From Geminocystis sp. NIES-3709 (GTDB lineage: Bacteria > Cyanobacteriota > Cyanobacteriia > Cyanobacteriales > Cyanobacteriaceae), in assembly GCF_001548115.1 (NCBI RefSeq), contig NZ_AP014821.1, forward strand, positions 3,847,262 to 3,911,261: a stretch of 64,000 nt of DNA. The letters run 5' to 3'. The position numbers were made by a program, and so were the translations under genes. The notes below the pieces were generated by a model. The model did no database searches, was not told where the DNA came from, and was given only the letters and a program-made list of their open reading frames with translations. Of this stretch, positions 36,768-46,602 are shown one piece after another; position 1 is the first letter of the stretch; each line of letters opens with the position of its first letter.

Positions 36768-37255
36768 GAATTTACTTAATATTATCGATTACTGTTATGA
36801 GAATATGGCAAATAACGATTAGCTTTTAATCATTAGTTTGTTAATTATTGTAACAAAATCTTTAGATTTTTTAAGAAAAAAACGATTTTTAATAATTTTG
36901 TAATAGATCCATAAGTCGTAATTATCTGAGTTTGAGAAAAAAATCCTTGATGTAGGTAGGTTTTAGGCTTTAGGGTTTAGGTTTTAGGTTCTAAAAATAC
37001 CAAATCTGATTGAATTATTTAATTAAATTAATCTAAGTGAAATCAATTGTTGACAGTTTTTTATCAATTATTTACCTAATACTGAACAACTAATACCTAA
37101 TACCTTGCTATTACCCATACATTTTGCATCGAACTGAGATCTAATTTTGCCAATTATTTACAGATGTCGATGATTTAAAGTTTAGAAATCATTTAGGATT
37201 ACTTTTTGTCACTTTATGCTTTTCTTTGTGCTTTTGGGAGAAACCCTTTAATCTG
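36768..37255. repeat. Spacer holding dispersed repeat R3, copy 1 (36953-37143)
   Basis: The spacer of nearly 490 bases has no open frame. From about 36953 it reads TAGGTAGGTTTTAGGCTTTA, AATTATTTAATTAAATTAAT, GTTTTTTATCAATT, ACCTAATACCTTG and ATCGAACTGAG. The same blocks in the same order occur at 42789-42952. The two ends (GGTAGGTTTTAGG and ACCTAATACC) are roughly complementary, so the unit could fold into a long stem. At about 37190 there is a short piece of R1 (AATCATTTAGGATTAC). Confidence 0.68.
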
Positions 37256-38281
37256 CTAAACTCCTTTAAAACCCATAGGCGTTTCCATTGCGTTACGTGG
37301 AGTAGGTTTAGGTTGATGTAAATTGCCCATAAAACTTAATATAACTCCGACGAACAATAAACTTCCCCCAAAATATTGAGCCATAGTTGGAACTTCTCCT
37401 AAAATTAAATAAGCCATGAAAATAGCGGCGATCGGATTTAATAAATTAGATAAGTTAAGTTGCGTTGAGGTGGCATTCTTTAAACCTACTAACCAACATA
37501 ATTGACCGATTACAACAATAACTCCAGCATAAACTAACATCCATTGCCAAAGAAAAGGGGAAAATACTTGACCAAAATGTTGTACCCCGTAAAGAATATT
37601 TGCTAAAAGAAAAAAAATTACTGTGCCTAGTATATTACGATAAATCATAAAAATACCTATCGGAATGGATTTTAATTGTAATTTGCCCATAACTGTAGAA
37701 ATAGAACTAATAATCGCTGCGATCGCCACTAAAATTTCGCCGATGCCGATTTGAAATTTTCCCATTATCATAATCTCTCCAGAACTTCCTAACAATGCAG
37801 TTATTATCACTCCTAGCAAGGAAATAAAAGATCCTCCTATTGTCCAGAAATTAACCGGTGAATCGAATAACCAAACACTCAATGCAAGAATTAAAATAGG
37901 TTCTATACGCCCAATTAAAACGATATTAGTGACATTAGTTTTTTCAAGAGCGGTAAAAATTAACCAAGGAGCGATCGCTCCTGATAAAATACCTGTGATT
38001 GTTAAACTAATCCAATCTTGACGAGTTAAAGTTTTGACAGTAGTGGGTTTGCAATCTTGATGAAAAAGAAGAAACATCAATGCCAAGGCACAAATATTAC
38101 CGACAAATAAAACATTACAGGATGAAATCGGATTTTGACCATTGACTAGGTGATAGTTGCCAATCTCAATAAGTTTACTGATGACGGAGTTGGAAGCCGC
38201 AAAAATTAAGACAGCAATGGCAAGATAGATGGATGGGGGAAGTGTAGTTAAATTTTTCTGTATGCTACTAATAACTTTCAT
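37256..38281 (-). CDS. EamA/DMT-family membrane transporter
   Basis: A 341-aa protein with about ten predicted membrane helices in two EamA repeats (LAIAVLIFAASNSVISKLIE at the start; ILVAIAAIISSISTVMGK in the middle). Typical DMT motifs are the Gly/Ala-rich helix ends and LLNPIAAIFMAYLILGEVPTMAQYFGG near residue 285. The substrate is unknown; DMT proteins export metabolites or amino acids. It is only 6 bp downstream of a cupin gene on the same strand, so the two form an operon. Confidence 0.87.
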   Translation of the reverse strand: MKVISSIQKNLTTLPPSIYLAIAVLIFAASNSVISKLIEIGNYHLVNGQNPISSCNVLFVGNICALALMFLLFHQDCKPTTVKTLTRQDWISLTITGILSGAIAPWLIFTALEKTNVTNIVLIGRIEPILILALSVWLFDSPVNFWTIGGSFISLLGVIITALLGSSGEIMIMGKFQIGIGEILVAIAAIISSISTVMGKLQLKSIPIGIFMIYRNILGTVIFFLLANILYGVQHFGQVFSPFLWQWMLVYAGVIVVIGQLCWLVGLKNATSTQLNLSNLLNPIAAIFMAYLILGEVPTMAQYFGGSLLFVGVILSFMGNLHQPKPTPRNAMETPMGFKGV

Positions 38282-38287
38282 TATCTG

Positions 38288-38638
38288 TTAAGGTAATGCT
38301 TTCTCGTAGCCAATGTGGGGGGCTGAATAAATAGATACAAATACAGCATCTTCATTACTATCATTAATCGCTCCATGAATCTGATTTTTTCCGGCTAAAG
38401 CAACTTCACCCGCATTCAAATTTTGGCTTTGACCATCACCTAAATAATAGGTTAAAGTACCTTTCATCATAACCCAAGTATCTTGTCCATCCGGGTGATA
38501 ATGAGGTTGAATCATTTGTCCTGGTTTAACACACCACACAGCAATGCTAGAGTTTTCCGTCTGAGTAATTTCAGTTACTGTAGCGTTTTGATCATTGGAA
38601 AGAGTATAATTTTGTAAAGCAAAAATTCTTGTATTCAT
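38288..38638 (-). CDS. Cupin-domain protein
   Basis: A 116-aa single-domain cupin. The metal-binding motif 1 is PHYHPDGQDTWVMMKGTLTY (His, His, then Asp in place of the common Glu) and motif 2 is NLNAGEVALAGKNQIHGAIN with a His. The function is unknown. It precedes the EamA transporter by 6 bp, suggesting that the two handle the same small molecule. An open frame overlapping its start on the same strand at 38592-38777 is a shadow. Confidence 0.85.
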   Translation of the reverse strand: MNTRIFALQNYTLSNDQNATVTEITQTENSSIAVWCVKPGQMIQPHYHPDGQDTWVMMKGTLTYYLGDGQSQNLNAGEVALAGKNQIHGAINDSNEDAVFVSIYSAPHIGYEKALP

Positions 38639-38899
38639 ATCTAGGCTTTGGTGAAAAAGTTTTTTGGTGAGGGTAAAAGATAGAAGTTAGGAGAGAGGAG
38701 AAATACCTATAAATCAAGAACTCAATCTTTGTGTTAATAATAGTTATACAAGTATTTTCCTTAGATAATAGTATCAAAAGTATTAAGTTTTTGACTAAAA
38801 ATTGCTAAAACTGCACACTTTCTTATTTAAGTTTTTCTGGCTATTTTAACTACTACAAGGGGGTTTTAAACCCTATAAGCTAATTTTCCTAAATATATC

Positions 38900-40306
38900 T
38901 TACTTAAAAGGGCCGAGAATATTTTTTTCGATAAGAGTTTGAGTAGCAGAATTATTCGCAAAAGTACGTTTAGCGTCTATCTGAATTTGAACGGCTCTAC
39001 CTACTTCTAAATGGCGAGAGTCGATCGGTAATTTGCCAACGTCAATAATAAAACGATTATTCCCATAACGAATAAATTGAGGAGGTATTTCCCCTTCATA
39101 ACGTAAAGTATAATCACTAACAGGACGCAAACGAGCTTCAGGAGAATTAGAAACGCTATATCGGATATAAAAATTTGTGGCTATCAAGTCAGACTTTTCC
39201 GCTTCGTCAATAATTTCTAATTGTAAATTTTCACCAAATCCGGATAAACTTTTGTTTTTAAGACGAATCGCATCTTGAGATTTTATAGCATTAAATACAA
39301 ATAACTCTGTTACATTATTTCTTTGTAAGATATTAGTTTCTAACCATAAATCTTCAGGAAATTTCATGGCAACATTTCGATCGTCTTGTAAATTGAGAGT
39401 AATAGTTCGATCGCCAAAAGGTGCAAAAACTTGGGGTGCATTCCAAATTAGAACCACGGAATTTTCCACTCTTTCCACTAACTCCAAATATTGATCATCA
39501 ATGATTGAACCTTGAGCAAATAAGTTAGTGGCACCTGTGCGAGTTTCCCAAATATTTTTCGATAAACTAAAACCTCTATTTTTCAATTCTGCCATCGTCA
39601 CAGAAGCCGTTAATCGATCGGGTGCTAAAGGTTGATTCCTATTAATTAAAGTCAGAGATCCCAATTTTCCATCTCTTCCAGCTCGACCCGATCGACCATT
39701 TTTACCGTTTTCTCCGTTAATACACCTAAATTCTTTAGTCCCACAACTATAATCAGGAGATCCTGGCTTTCCACTACAAGACTCTACAGTCCAATAAGGT
39801 TTGGGACATTGACAACCACTACCACCATTACCACCTTCTCCCGGACGACCACCTTTTCCGCCATTACTCTGTACATAAATTTGTCGAAGATAATTTTTAT
39901 CAGTAGCATAAATAGTTAATGATCCACCATTACCACCATCACCACCATTACCGCCAGTACCACCATCTCCGCCATTACCCCCCACAAGATTATAATTAAC
40001 ATTCACTGGTTGATTATCACAAAGGGCATTTTCTCCCGTGGCACCATTTTCTCCTGATAATCCTTCTTGTCCTGATAGATTAAGATTTAGAGGTGAACCA
40101 TCTGCAAAAATAGTTAATGCTTCACTATTTCTACCAATATTCCCATCTTTACCATTAGTTCCTTCTGCTCCATCTTTCCCAAAACCTATTATTTGATTAG
40201 CAGAAGCCGATAAAAAACACATTGCAGATTTGGGAGATAAAGACGGAAAGACGTCGGGAATAAAGAAAAATAATGTTATTAAAAAAACTTTTGCTAACCA
40301 AGCCAT
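38900..40306 (-). CDS. Secreted Gly-rich collagen-like protein
   Basis: A 468-aa protein. A signal peptide covers residues 1-35 (VFLITLFFFIPDVFPSL). From about residue 40 to 230 there are many Gly-X-Y triplets: GKDGAEGTNGKDGNIG, GGNGGDGGTGGNGGDGGNGG, GKGGRPGEGGNGGSG, GENGKNGRSGRAGRDG. Cys residues (CQCPKPYW, ESCSGKPG, SCGTKEFRC) sit between the triplet blocks and could make disulfides. The C-terminal half is beta-rich and non-repetitive, with MAELKNRGFSLSKNIWETR and VSDYTLRYEGEIPP. It is likely an exported or surface protein. The function is not known. A hairpin-like GGGTTTTAAACCC lies just after its 3' end at about 38862. Confidence 0.75.
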   Translation of the reverse strand: MAWLAKVFLITLFFFIPDVFPSLSPKSAMCFLSASANQIIGFGKDGAEGTNGKDGNIGRNSEALTIFADGSPLNLNLSGQEGLSGENGATGENALCDNQPVNVNYNLVGGNGGDGGTGGNGGDGGNGGSLTIYATDKNYLRQIYVQSNGGKGGRPGEGGNGGSGCQCPKPYWTVESCSGKPGSPDYSCGTKEFRCINGENGKNGRSGRAGRDGKLGSLTLINRNQPLAPDRLTASVTMAELKNRGFSLSKNIWETRTGATNLFAQGSIIDDQYLELVERVENSVVLIWNAPQVFAPFGDRTITLNLQDDRNVAMKFPEDLWLETNILQRNNVTELFVFNAIKSQDAIRLKNKSLSGFGENLQLEIIDEAEKSDLIATNFYIRYSVSNSPEARLRPVSDYTLRYEGEIPPQFIRYGNNRFIIDVGKLPIDSRHLEVGRAVQIQIDAKRTFANNSATQTLIEKNILGPFK

Positions 40307-40649
40307 GATAATTAGATCTAATAAATAATCACAATTTAATACTTCACGACTTTATCATAATCAATGACCAATCAAAATTAACAGAAAAAATTAGGAATTA
40401 ATTAGGGTTTGCTGAATAAATCAGAAGACTATTAAAATCAAGAGTTTCTACATACTACACTAACAAAAAAGTGTACAGTTTTAGCAATTATTAGTTAAAA
40501 ACCTAGCATTTTTCACTTATTTTTTTAAGAACCAGCTTACTTATATGTATATTACACAAAACCTTAAAACCTTGATTTTTTGATTATTTAACTTAAAATC
40601 TAACACCGTTCCTCATCAAAATACTTTTTCAGCAACCCCTAACCCCTAT
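40307..40649. other. AT-rich spacer, nothing recognised
   Basis: About 340 bases between the collagen-like gene and a TPR-like gene. They include AACTTAAAATCTAACACCGT and simple AT runs. No open frame, RNA gene or recognised repeat was found; the promoter of the collagen-like gene should lie here. Confidence 0.3.
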
Positions 40650-41759
40650 TTATGAATTTGTTTGTAAGAAGATTAAACCACTATAAAGTTGAAATGCTTC
40701 ATCCCAGACAGTTTCTTCTCTGCGAAAAAGATTAATATGAGAGCTTACTTGTTTTAACATTTCTGGAAATTGGACTGCCCCTTCAGCAAATAACGTAAAG
40801 TCAGACCATAAGGGTTTATCAGCTATTTTAGTATTAAAAAAATCAATTATATGTTGCCATTTTTCTTTCGCTGTTTTCCCTTCTGTTGCTATTTCTAAGC
40901 CTCGATCGAATTTATAAAATTGATCACTAAATCTTACAATTAAATTTTGAGAGATGAAGTGTAAATCATAAAACTTTGCATAGTCAAGAGTTGATATTTT
41001 TTTCTGAGGTTTTCGTCTTGCATCTAAATGTAACGTTTGCTCAAAAATAGGAATTAAACCTTGAACTTTATTATTAATCTCCTCCCATTTAAAAGTAATA
41101 GTTATTTCTTCTTGATTACCATCTTCACATAAAATATTTACTTCCAATTCTTCTTGGCTAATAATATATTGAGCTTGATAAATTTTCATATTATTGATAT
41201 TTTTTATTCGATGACAAAAACAAGGAATTTCAGCCTGAAATAACTCTGATTGATAATAATTTAATTCTCCTAAACTACCAGTTTTATAAAGTCTTAAACT
41301 TCGAGTAGGGATTTGTAAAGTGGCAGTATAGTTATCCATATCCATAATTTTAGCGAATTTAGGTGCTAATATTTTTTTCTGTTCAAGGGTTACTGGTTCT
41401 AAAATCAACACTGCTAAATCTGCACTATTTTCTAGGCTTTTAAATTCTTGAAGTTTTTTTTCTTGTATTTCTTTGTTTTCCTGATCTTTAATTTTTTGTT
41501 TTTCTATATTTATTTTTACTATTCTTTCTATACCATCACGAATTAATTTAATTAGTTTAGGATCGGGATATATATTATCTTTTACAATTTGTCGATAATT
41601 AGCTTCCGCTTCAGTTAAATTACCTTCTTTTTCTACGATTAATGTTTGATAATATCTGATCCATAAATCATTTTTATTTTCTGAGAATAATTCGGTTAAA
41701 ATTTCTTTAGCTTCGTCATAATTTTCGCTATCTATAGCTAATTTAATTTTTTCAAACAT
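40650..41759 (-). CDS. Hypothetical protein with N-terminal TPR-like helices
   Basis: A 369-aa protein. Residues 1-90 look like TPR helices (SENYDEAKEILTELFSENKN; GNLTEAEANYRQIVKDN), then a Lys/Glu-rich coiled-coil segment (IEKQKIKDQENKEIQEKK). The main body (residues 115-369) is not recognised. It includes LRLYKTGSLGELNYYQSELF, CFCHRIKNINN and TLHLDARRKPQKK. It is soluble with no signal peptide. The start, at ATG 41759, has no unusual features. Function unknown. Confidence 0.72.
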   Translation of the reverse strand: MFEKIKLAIDSENYDEAKEILTELFSENKNDLWIRYYQTLIVEKEGNLTEAEANYRQIVKDNIYPDPKLIKLIRDGIERIVKINIEKQKIKDQENKEIQEKKLQEFKSLENSADLAVLILEPVTLEQKKILAPKFAKIMDMDNYTATLQIPTRSLRLYKTGSLGELNYYQSELFQAEIPCFCHRIKNINNMKIYQAQYIISQEELEVNILCEDGNQEEITITFKWEEINNKVQGLIPIFEQTLHLDARRKPQKKISTLDYAKFYDLHFISQNLIVRFSDQFYKFDRGLEIATEGKTAKEKWQHIIDFFNTKIADKPLWSDFTLFAEGAVQFPEMLKQVSSHINLFRREETVWDEAFQLYSGLIFLQTNS

Positions 41760-41801
41760 TTTAAATACTTAGGAATTAAATAATAGATTTATTTGTTAAA
41801 G

Positions 41802-41916
41802 AGTAATCCTAAATCATCTGTGGGAAATAAATTATTAAGACAAAAGCGTTAAAACTGTTTTAAAACCTTACACCTTTACATGATATTTTTCTCATAGCTT
41901 AAATAGGATTGCTATA
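41802..41916. repeat. MITE-like repeat R1, diverged copy
   Basis: The left part AGTAATCCTAAATCATCTG-TGGGAAATAA and the right part CTCATAGCTTAAATAGGATT-GCTAT are inverted-repeat ends of the R1 type in a shortened, diverged unit of about 115 bp. It sits between the TPR-like gene and rsmE. Confidence 0.5.
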
Positions 41917-41945
41917 TTATTATTATTTATCAAAAACAAAAAAAA

Positions 41946-42689
41946 TTATTTATTTACGAGATTCTCACTTAAGTGTTTTGTTTCATCAACGGCAGCAATT
42001 AATGCCATTACCATAATCGGTGCGGTAACAGCTCTTAGTATTCTTTTCCCTAATGATATTTCTTGAAAGCCTGTTTCGATCGCACTTTTTACTTCTTCTG
42101 TTGTCCAACCACCTTCGCATCCAGTGGCAATAACGATTTCTTGAGCCGATAAATCTTGTAGAAGAAAATCGAGTAAATGGGAAGCGTTGGTACGAGCAAC
42201 AGCGATATATTTAGATATATCAACACTACCAAAATGGGATAATGCTTTTTTAATTGGTATTGGAGGAGAAATATAAGGTACTATTTGACGTTCTGATTGT
42301 TCGGCCGCCTCCATGGCAATTTTACGCCATCTTTCTAATTTATTCTCCTTTGGTTTTAAGATTGTTCGATCGGTGATTACTGGTTGTAATGAGTTTACTC
42401 CTAATTCAGTCGCACAACGAATAATATCCTCAAAACCATTACCTTTAGGCAATGCCACCATTAAAGTTACCCTAGAAAATAACTCTCGATTTTCATGAAG
42501 ACAATTAATTATTTGTCCGCCATGAGGGGTTAATTTTACCTGCCAACTATTACCTTTACCATCTAAGGCAATAAAATCTTGTCCATCATTCAATCTTACG
42601 ACTCGACGCAAATAATGTTCTTGATCTGACAATAGATGAATAAGAGTATCTTCTTTTTGAGTGGAATTAATAATTACACGATACAGCAA
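41946..42689 (-). CDS. rsmE: 16S rRNA (uracil1498-N3)-methyltransferase RsmE
   Basis: Methylates N3 of U1498 in 16S rRNA with S-adenosylmethionine. The 247-aa SPOUT enzyme has ALPKGNGFEDIIRCATELGV, KIAMEAAEQSERQIVPYI and the C-terminal knot motifs IATGCEGGWTTEEV and LGKRILRAVTA. In most members the latter two read IGPEGGF and RILRTETA, so the GPEGG segment is slightly deviant. The length is normal. It is a single gene in this window. Confidence 0.9.
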   Translation of the reverse strand: MLYRVIINSTQKEDTLIHLLSDQEHYLRRVVRLNDGQDFIALDGKGNSWQVKLTPHGGQIINCLHENRELFSRVTLMVALPKGNGFEDIIRCATELGVNSLQPVITDRTILKPKENKLERWRKIAMEAAEQSERQIVPYISPPIPIKKALSHFGSVDISKYIAVARTNASHLLDFLLQDLSAQEIVIATGCEGGWTTEEVKSAIETGFQEISLGKRILRAVTAPIMVMALIAAVDETKHLSENLVNK

Positions 42690-42788
42690 ACGAATAAAAT
42701 TTTTTAGTTAATTTGATTATGTTTTTAGTATATAGCAAACTGTTCAGCTCTAGGCAATTCCCACAAGGATAGAAAACAGGAGAAAAAT

Positions 42789-42952
42789 ACTAGGTAGGTT
42801 TTAGGCTTTAGATTAATTTTTTCAATTATTTAATTAAATCAATCTAAATAAAATCAATTATTAATAGTTTTTTATCAATTTTTTACCTAATACCCAAACA
42901 CCTAATACCTAACACCTTGTCTTTACCAATAAATTTTATCTCGAACTGAGGT
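42789..42952. repeat. Dispersed repeat R3, copy 2
   Basis: Starts TAGGTAGGTTTTAGGCTTTA and runs through AATTATTTAATTAAATCAAT, AGTTTTTTATCAATT, ACCTAATACC and ACACCTTG to TCTCGAACTGAGG. Copy 1 is at 36953-37143, in the same orientation. It lies between gltD and rsmE. Confidence 0.72.
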
Positions 42953-42960
42953 TAACTAAC

Positions 42961-44442
42961 TTATGGCAAATCAGAGTAACCCATTAAAAATCGATCGCAC
43001 TCTCTGGCAACTTCACGACCTTCATTGAAGGCCCATACTACAAGGCTTTGACCCCGACGACAATCTCCCGCAGCGAATACATTGGGAATACTTGTTGCAT
43101 ATTCGCCATATTCGGCTTTAATATTACTACGATTGTCTTTTTCTAATCCCATTTGCTCTAATAAAAATTGTTCAGGGCCTAAAAAACCCATGGCAAGTAG
43201 TACTAATTGAGCTGGAAGTCTTTTTTCTGTACCTTTTATGGGGTTAGGAATAAAACGCCCTTGATCATCTCTTGCCCATTCTACCTCTACAGTGTGAACA
43301 GCGATCACATTACCTTCTTCATCTCCTTCAAATTTAGTAGCAGTAGTAGTGTAAACTCTGGGATCATTTCCAAATTTGGCTGCGGCTTCTTCCTGTCCAT
43401 AGTCAAGGCGATAGACTTTGGGATATTCAGGCCAAGGATTATTTTTTGCTCTTACTTCAGGAGGTTGTGGCATAATTTCTAACTGAGTGACACTGTTACA
43501 ACCGTGACGAACTGACGTACCAACACAGTCTGTACCTGTATCTCCACCCCCAATAATTACCACGTCTTTACCTTCCGCAGAGATTAAACCATCTTTATTG
43601 CCATTTAAAACGGTTTTGGTGTTAGCAGTTAAGAAGTCCATAGCAAAATAAATACCCTTGAGAGATCGACCTTCTATGGGCAAATCCCGGGGTTTTCCTG
43701 CTCCAATGGCAAGGATTATGGCATCATTTTCTTGAACTAAAGTATGCGCCGAAATGTCTTTCCCGATCGAAGTATTACAGACAAATTTAACTCCTTCTTC
43801 TTCCAATACTCGAATACGACGCATGACCACTTTTTCTTTGTCTAGTTTCATATTAGGAATACCATACATTAAAAGTCCACCCGGTCGATCGTCTTTTTCA
43901 TAAACGGTGACAGTATGGCCAGCCTTGTTAAGTTGGGCGGCGGCGGAAAGTCCAGCAGGGCCAGATCCTACTACAGCAATTTTTTTCCCGGTGCGTTTTT
44001 CGGGAGGTTGAGGAGTAATCCAACCTTGATCCCACCCATGATCAATAATGGAACATTCTATATTTTTGATAGTAACAGGAGGATTATTAATACCTAGTAC
44101 GCAAGAACCCTCACAGGGAGCAGGACAGACTCTACCAGTAAATTCAGGAAAGTTGTTTGTTTTATGAAGTCGATCGAGTGCTTCTTTCCACAATCCTCTA
44201 TAGATAAGATCATTCCATTCAGGGATTAGGTTATTAATGGGACAACCACTAGCCATACCACTAATAAGTTCTCCTGTATGACAGAATGGCGTACCACAGT
44301 CCATACATCTTGCTCCTTGATTACGGAGTCTTTCTTCTGGTAGGTGTAAATGAAATTCGTCCCAATTCTGAATTCTTTCAAGGGGATCTTTATCAACGGG
44401 TAATTCTCTTATAAATTCTAAAAATCCTGTGGGTTTTCCCAT
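42961..44442 (-). CDS. gltD: Glutamate synthase small subunit (NADPH-type GltD)
   Basis: Oxidoreductase subunit that passes electrons from NADPH to glutamate synthase. I start at the ATG at 44442 because AGGAGA lies seven bases upstream on the minus strand and the product begins [15 protein letters not shown], as in homologues; the open frame reaches 12 codons further. The 493-aa product has the N-terminal Fe-S Cys clusters ([38 protein letters not shown]), the FAD site [15 protein letters not shown], and the second nucleotide site [13 protein letters not shown]. The large subunit GltB is not in the window. Confidence 0.94.
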   Translation of the reverse strand: MGKPTGFLEFIRELPVDKDPLERIQNWDEFHLHLPEERLRNQGARCMDCGTPFCHTGELISGMASGCPINNLIPEWNDLIYRGLWKEALDRLHKTNNFPEFTGRVCPAPCEGSCVLGINNPPVTIKNIECSIIDHGWDQGWITPQPPEKRTGKKIAVVGSGPAGLSAAAQLNKAGHTVTVYEKDDRPGGLLMYGIPNMKLDKEKVVMRRIRVLEEEGVKFVCNTSIGKDISAHTLVQENDAIILAIGAGKPRDLPIEGRSLKGIYFAMDFLTANTKTVLNGNKDGLISAEGKDVVIIGGGDTGTDCVGTSVRHGCNSVTQLEIMPQPPEVRAKNNPWPEYPKVYRLDYGQEEAAAKFGNDPRVYTTTATKFEGDEEGNVIAVHTVEVEWARDDQGRFIPNPIKGTEKRLPAQLVLLAMGFLGPEQFLLEQMGLEKDNRSNIKAEYGEYATSIPNVFAAGDCRRGQSLVVWAFNEGREVARECDRFLMGYSDLP

Positions 44443-45081
44443 ATTTTCTCCTATTAAATTTCTGTTTTTCCAAGACAAATTAAGAGTTTTTTGTCATAAA
44501 ATCATAACAATATTTATCAAGTTTTTTGCCGTTTAGTATCATAAAATGCCATTAAGAATTAAGTATATGCTATGGTCGATCGAGATATAGATCATCAGCA
44601 AAAAAAAAGATAAACTCAAAGATTATGATATTTATTGATAAAGACAATATTTTTATTTAATCTTAATTTAACTTTCCTTTAATTAGTGTACCGTTGTAAA
44701 AGATTTATTAACTATTTTTATAGATTAACTTAAACTTTTTTTAATGATTCTTAATATTTCGATCGTTTTTACAAGTTAAGACGGAAATTCACTGTAATAA
44801 CTTTTGGAGTTGTTGTGATTTTTTGATATTGCTAATTTTTAAAATTCCATAACAATGTCATTATTCTTTGACTTTATAGTGTTAAATACTAATTACTTAG
44901 AATTTACTCATTAGTTTTACCGTCTTTCATGTACTAAACTTTATATTGGATGCGAGAACTTAGTATAATAAGTTTTATTTTTGCTCTCAAAATTATAAAG
45001 TAAAGAAAAATCTCCATAATTTTTTTTTATGGAATCACAAAGTTTGTACTATTATACTAAAGTCATTGAGGAAATAAACAA
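44443..45081. other. Long AT-rich spacer between gltD and sepF
   Basis: About 640 bases between divergent genes. TATAAT at 44964-44969 is a candidate -10 for sepF, with no good -35. At 45013-45033 TCCATAA and TTATGGA flank a run of T, forming a 7-bp hairpin about 50 bases before the sepF start. No open frame of useful length, RNA gene or dispersed repeat was recognised. Confidence 0.4.
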
Positions 45082-45732
45082 GTGAGCAATTTTTTAGGTA
45101 AATTAAAAGATATTATTGGTGGTGGACAACAAGACTACCAATATTATGAAGATGAGATCGAAACCATGGCAACCCAAGATTTATCTCAGGAGCAAAAAAC
45201 TGTTGATTCTGTAGCTGAATCACCTTCTGAAACTCCTGTAGAATCTTCTAATTCTTCTCGTCGTCGGAGAGAAAAGTCGCCCCTAAAAATGGAAATGTCT
45301 TCATCTTCTTATATGGATAATAGTATGTCGAGTGTCCTACCAAATAATGTAATCGGAATGCCAGGAGTTAGTAACGCCGTGAATGAAGTAGTTGTAATTG
45401 AACCCCATTGTTTCGAGGAAATTCCCCAAGTAATTCAAACTTTGAGGGAACAAAGATGTGTAGTACTTAATTTGAATGTAATGGAACCAGACGAAGCGCA
45501 AAGAGCAGTGGACTTTGTCGCTGGTGGTACTTATGCGATCGATGGTAATCAAGAGAGAATTGGAGAAAGTATTTTTTTATTTACTCCTAGAAATGTTAAG
45601 GTTAGTACACTTTCTGGTAATTCCTATCAAGTTAGAGAACCAATGGTAACTAGCCATACTTTAAATAATTCTTTTCCTGATCCTCTTTGGAATGATGACA
45701 CGACAGAAATGAATGCAAATCTTGCTCAATAA
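45082..45732 (+). CDS. sepF: Cell division protein SepF
   Basis: FtsZ-binding membrane-associated division protein (Cdv2 in cyanobacteria). The start is GTG at 45082; GAGGA lies about 12 bases upstream. The 216-aa product has an N-terminal amphipathic start ([13 protein letters not shown]), a variable acidic linker with Ser-rich patches, and the SepF/DUF552 core from about residue 100: [48 protein letters not shown], and the [11 protein letters not shown] end. It is followed at 33 bp by proC in the usual cyanobacterial order. Confidence 0.93.
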   Translation: MSNFLGKLKDIIGGGQQDYQYYEDEIETMATQDLSQEQKTVDSVAESPSETPVESSNSSRRRREKSPLKMEMSSSSYMDNSMSSVLPNNVIGMPGVSNAVNEVVVIEPHCFEEIPQVIQTLREQRCVVLNLNVMEPDEAQRAVDFVAGGTYAIDGNQERIGESIFLFTPRNVKVSTLSGNSYQVREPMVTSHTLNNSFPDPLWNDDTTEMNANLAQ

Positions 45733-45765
45733 AAATTAACTATTAACTATTTATTAACTGTAAAG

Positions 45766-46569
45766 GTGTCTTTTAAATTAGGTATTATTGGCGGTGGAGT
45801 AATGGCAGAAGCGATTATTTCCCGTCTTCTACAAAACAACATTTATTCAGCAGATAGCATTATTGTCAGTGAACCTTTATCGAGTCGTCGTCAATTTTGG
45901 CAAGATCAATATGGTGTTTCCACTACTGGTAACAATCAAGACATTTTAGATAACTCTGAAGTGTTGCTTTTAGCAATTAAACCCCAGATTTTTAACCTAG
46001 TCATTTCCAATCTCCATTTTAACTCTGGTCAAAAACCTTTAATTTTGTCTATTTTAGCCGGAGTTTCTTTAGCAAAATTGGCGAATGGTTTTCCTGATTT
46101 TCCTATTGTGCGAGTTATGCCAAATACTCCTGCAATGGTGGGACAAGCCATGACGGCATTATCCCCCAATAAGATGGTGACGGAAACTCAATTAAATGTT
46201 ACTTTATCTTTGTTTAGTGCGATCGGATCTGTAATTTCTGTCCCAGAATATTTAATGGATGGGGTGACAGGTTTATCAGGATCTGGCCCTGCTTTTGTAG
46301 CGTTGATGATTGAGGCTTTAGCTGACGGGGGAGTGGCTTCTGGTTTACCTCGATCGATCGCCCTTCAATTAGCTACTCAAACTGTACTAGGTACCGCAGA
46401 ATTGATTAAACAACAAAATTTACATCCTGCTATTTTAAAAGATCAAGTTACCAGTCCGGGGGGAACTACGATCGCAGGGGTTGCACAATTGGAAGAAAAT
46501 GGCTTCCGTCATGCTGTAATTTCGGCGGTGACGGCCGCCTATAAACGTTCTCAAGAATTAGGAAAGTAA
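45766..46569 (+). CDS. proC: Pyrroline-5-carboxylate reductase
   Basis: Last step of proline synthesis: pyrroline-5-carboxylate plus NAD(P)H gives proline. GTG start at 45766. The 267-aa enzyme shows the Rossmann motif LGIIGGGVMAEAI, VRVMPNTPAMVGQAMTAL, and the C-terminal active-site signature DQVTSPGGTTIAGVAQLEENGFR. It lies 33 bp after sepF and is probably co-transcribed. Length and motifs are complete. Confidence 0.95.
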   Translation: MSFKLGIIGGGVMAEAIISRLLQNNIYSADSIIVSEPLSSRRQFWQDQYGVSTTGNNQDILDNSEVLLLAIKPQIFNLVISNLHFNSGQKPLILSILAGVSLAKLANGFPDFPIVRVMPNTPAMVGQAMTALSPNKMVTETQLNVTLSLFSAIGSVISVPEYLMDGVTGLSGSGPAFVALMIEALADGGVASGLPRSIALQLATQTVLGTAELIKQQNLHPAILKDQVTSPGGTTIAGVAQLEENGFRHAVISAVTAAYKRSQELGK

Positions 46570-46602
46570 GATAACAATGTAGAAAGACTTTTTCCTCAAC
46601 TC

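Noticed and set aside
38592-38777. Minus-strand frame overlapping the cupin start
   Set aside because: It overlaps the start of a clear cupin gene in another frame and its product has no family-like features.
43207-43482. Plus-strand frame of 91 codons inside gltD
   Set aside because: It is a shadow of a strongly conserved gene, with no ribosome binding site and no recognisable protein.
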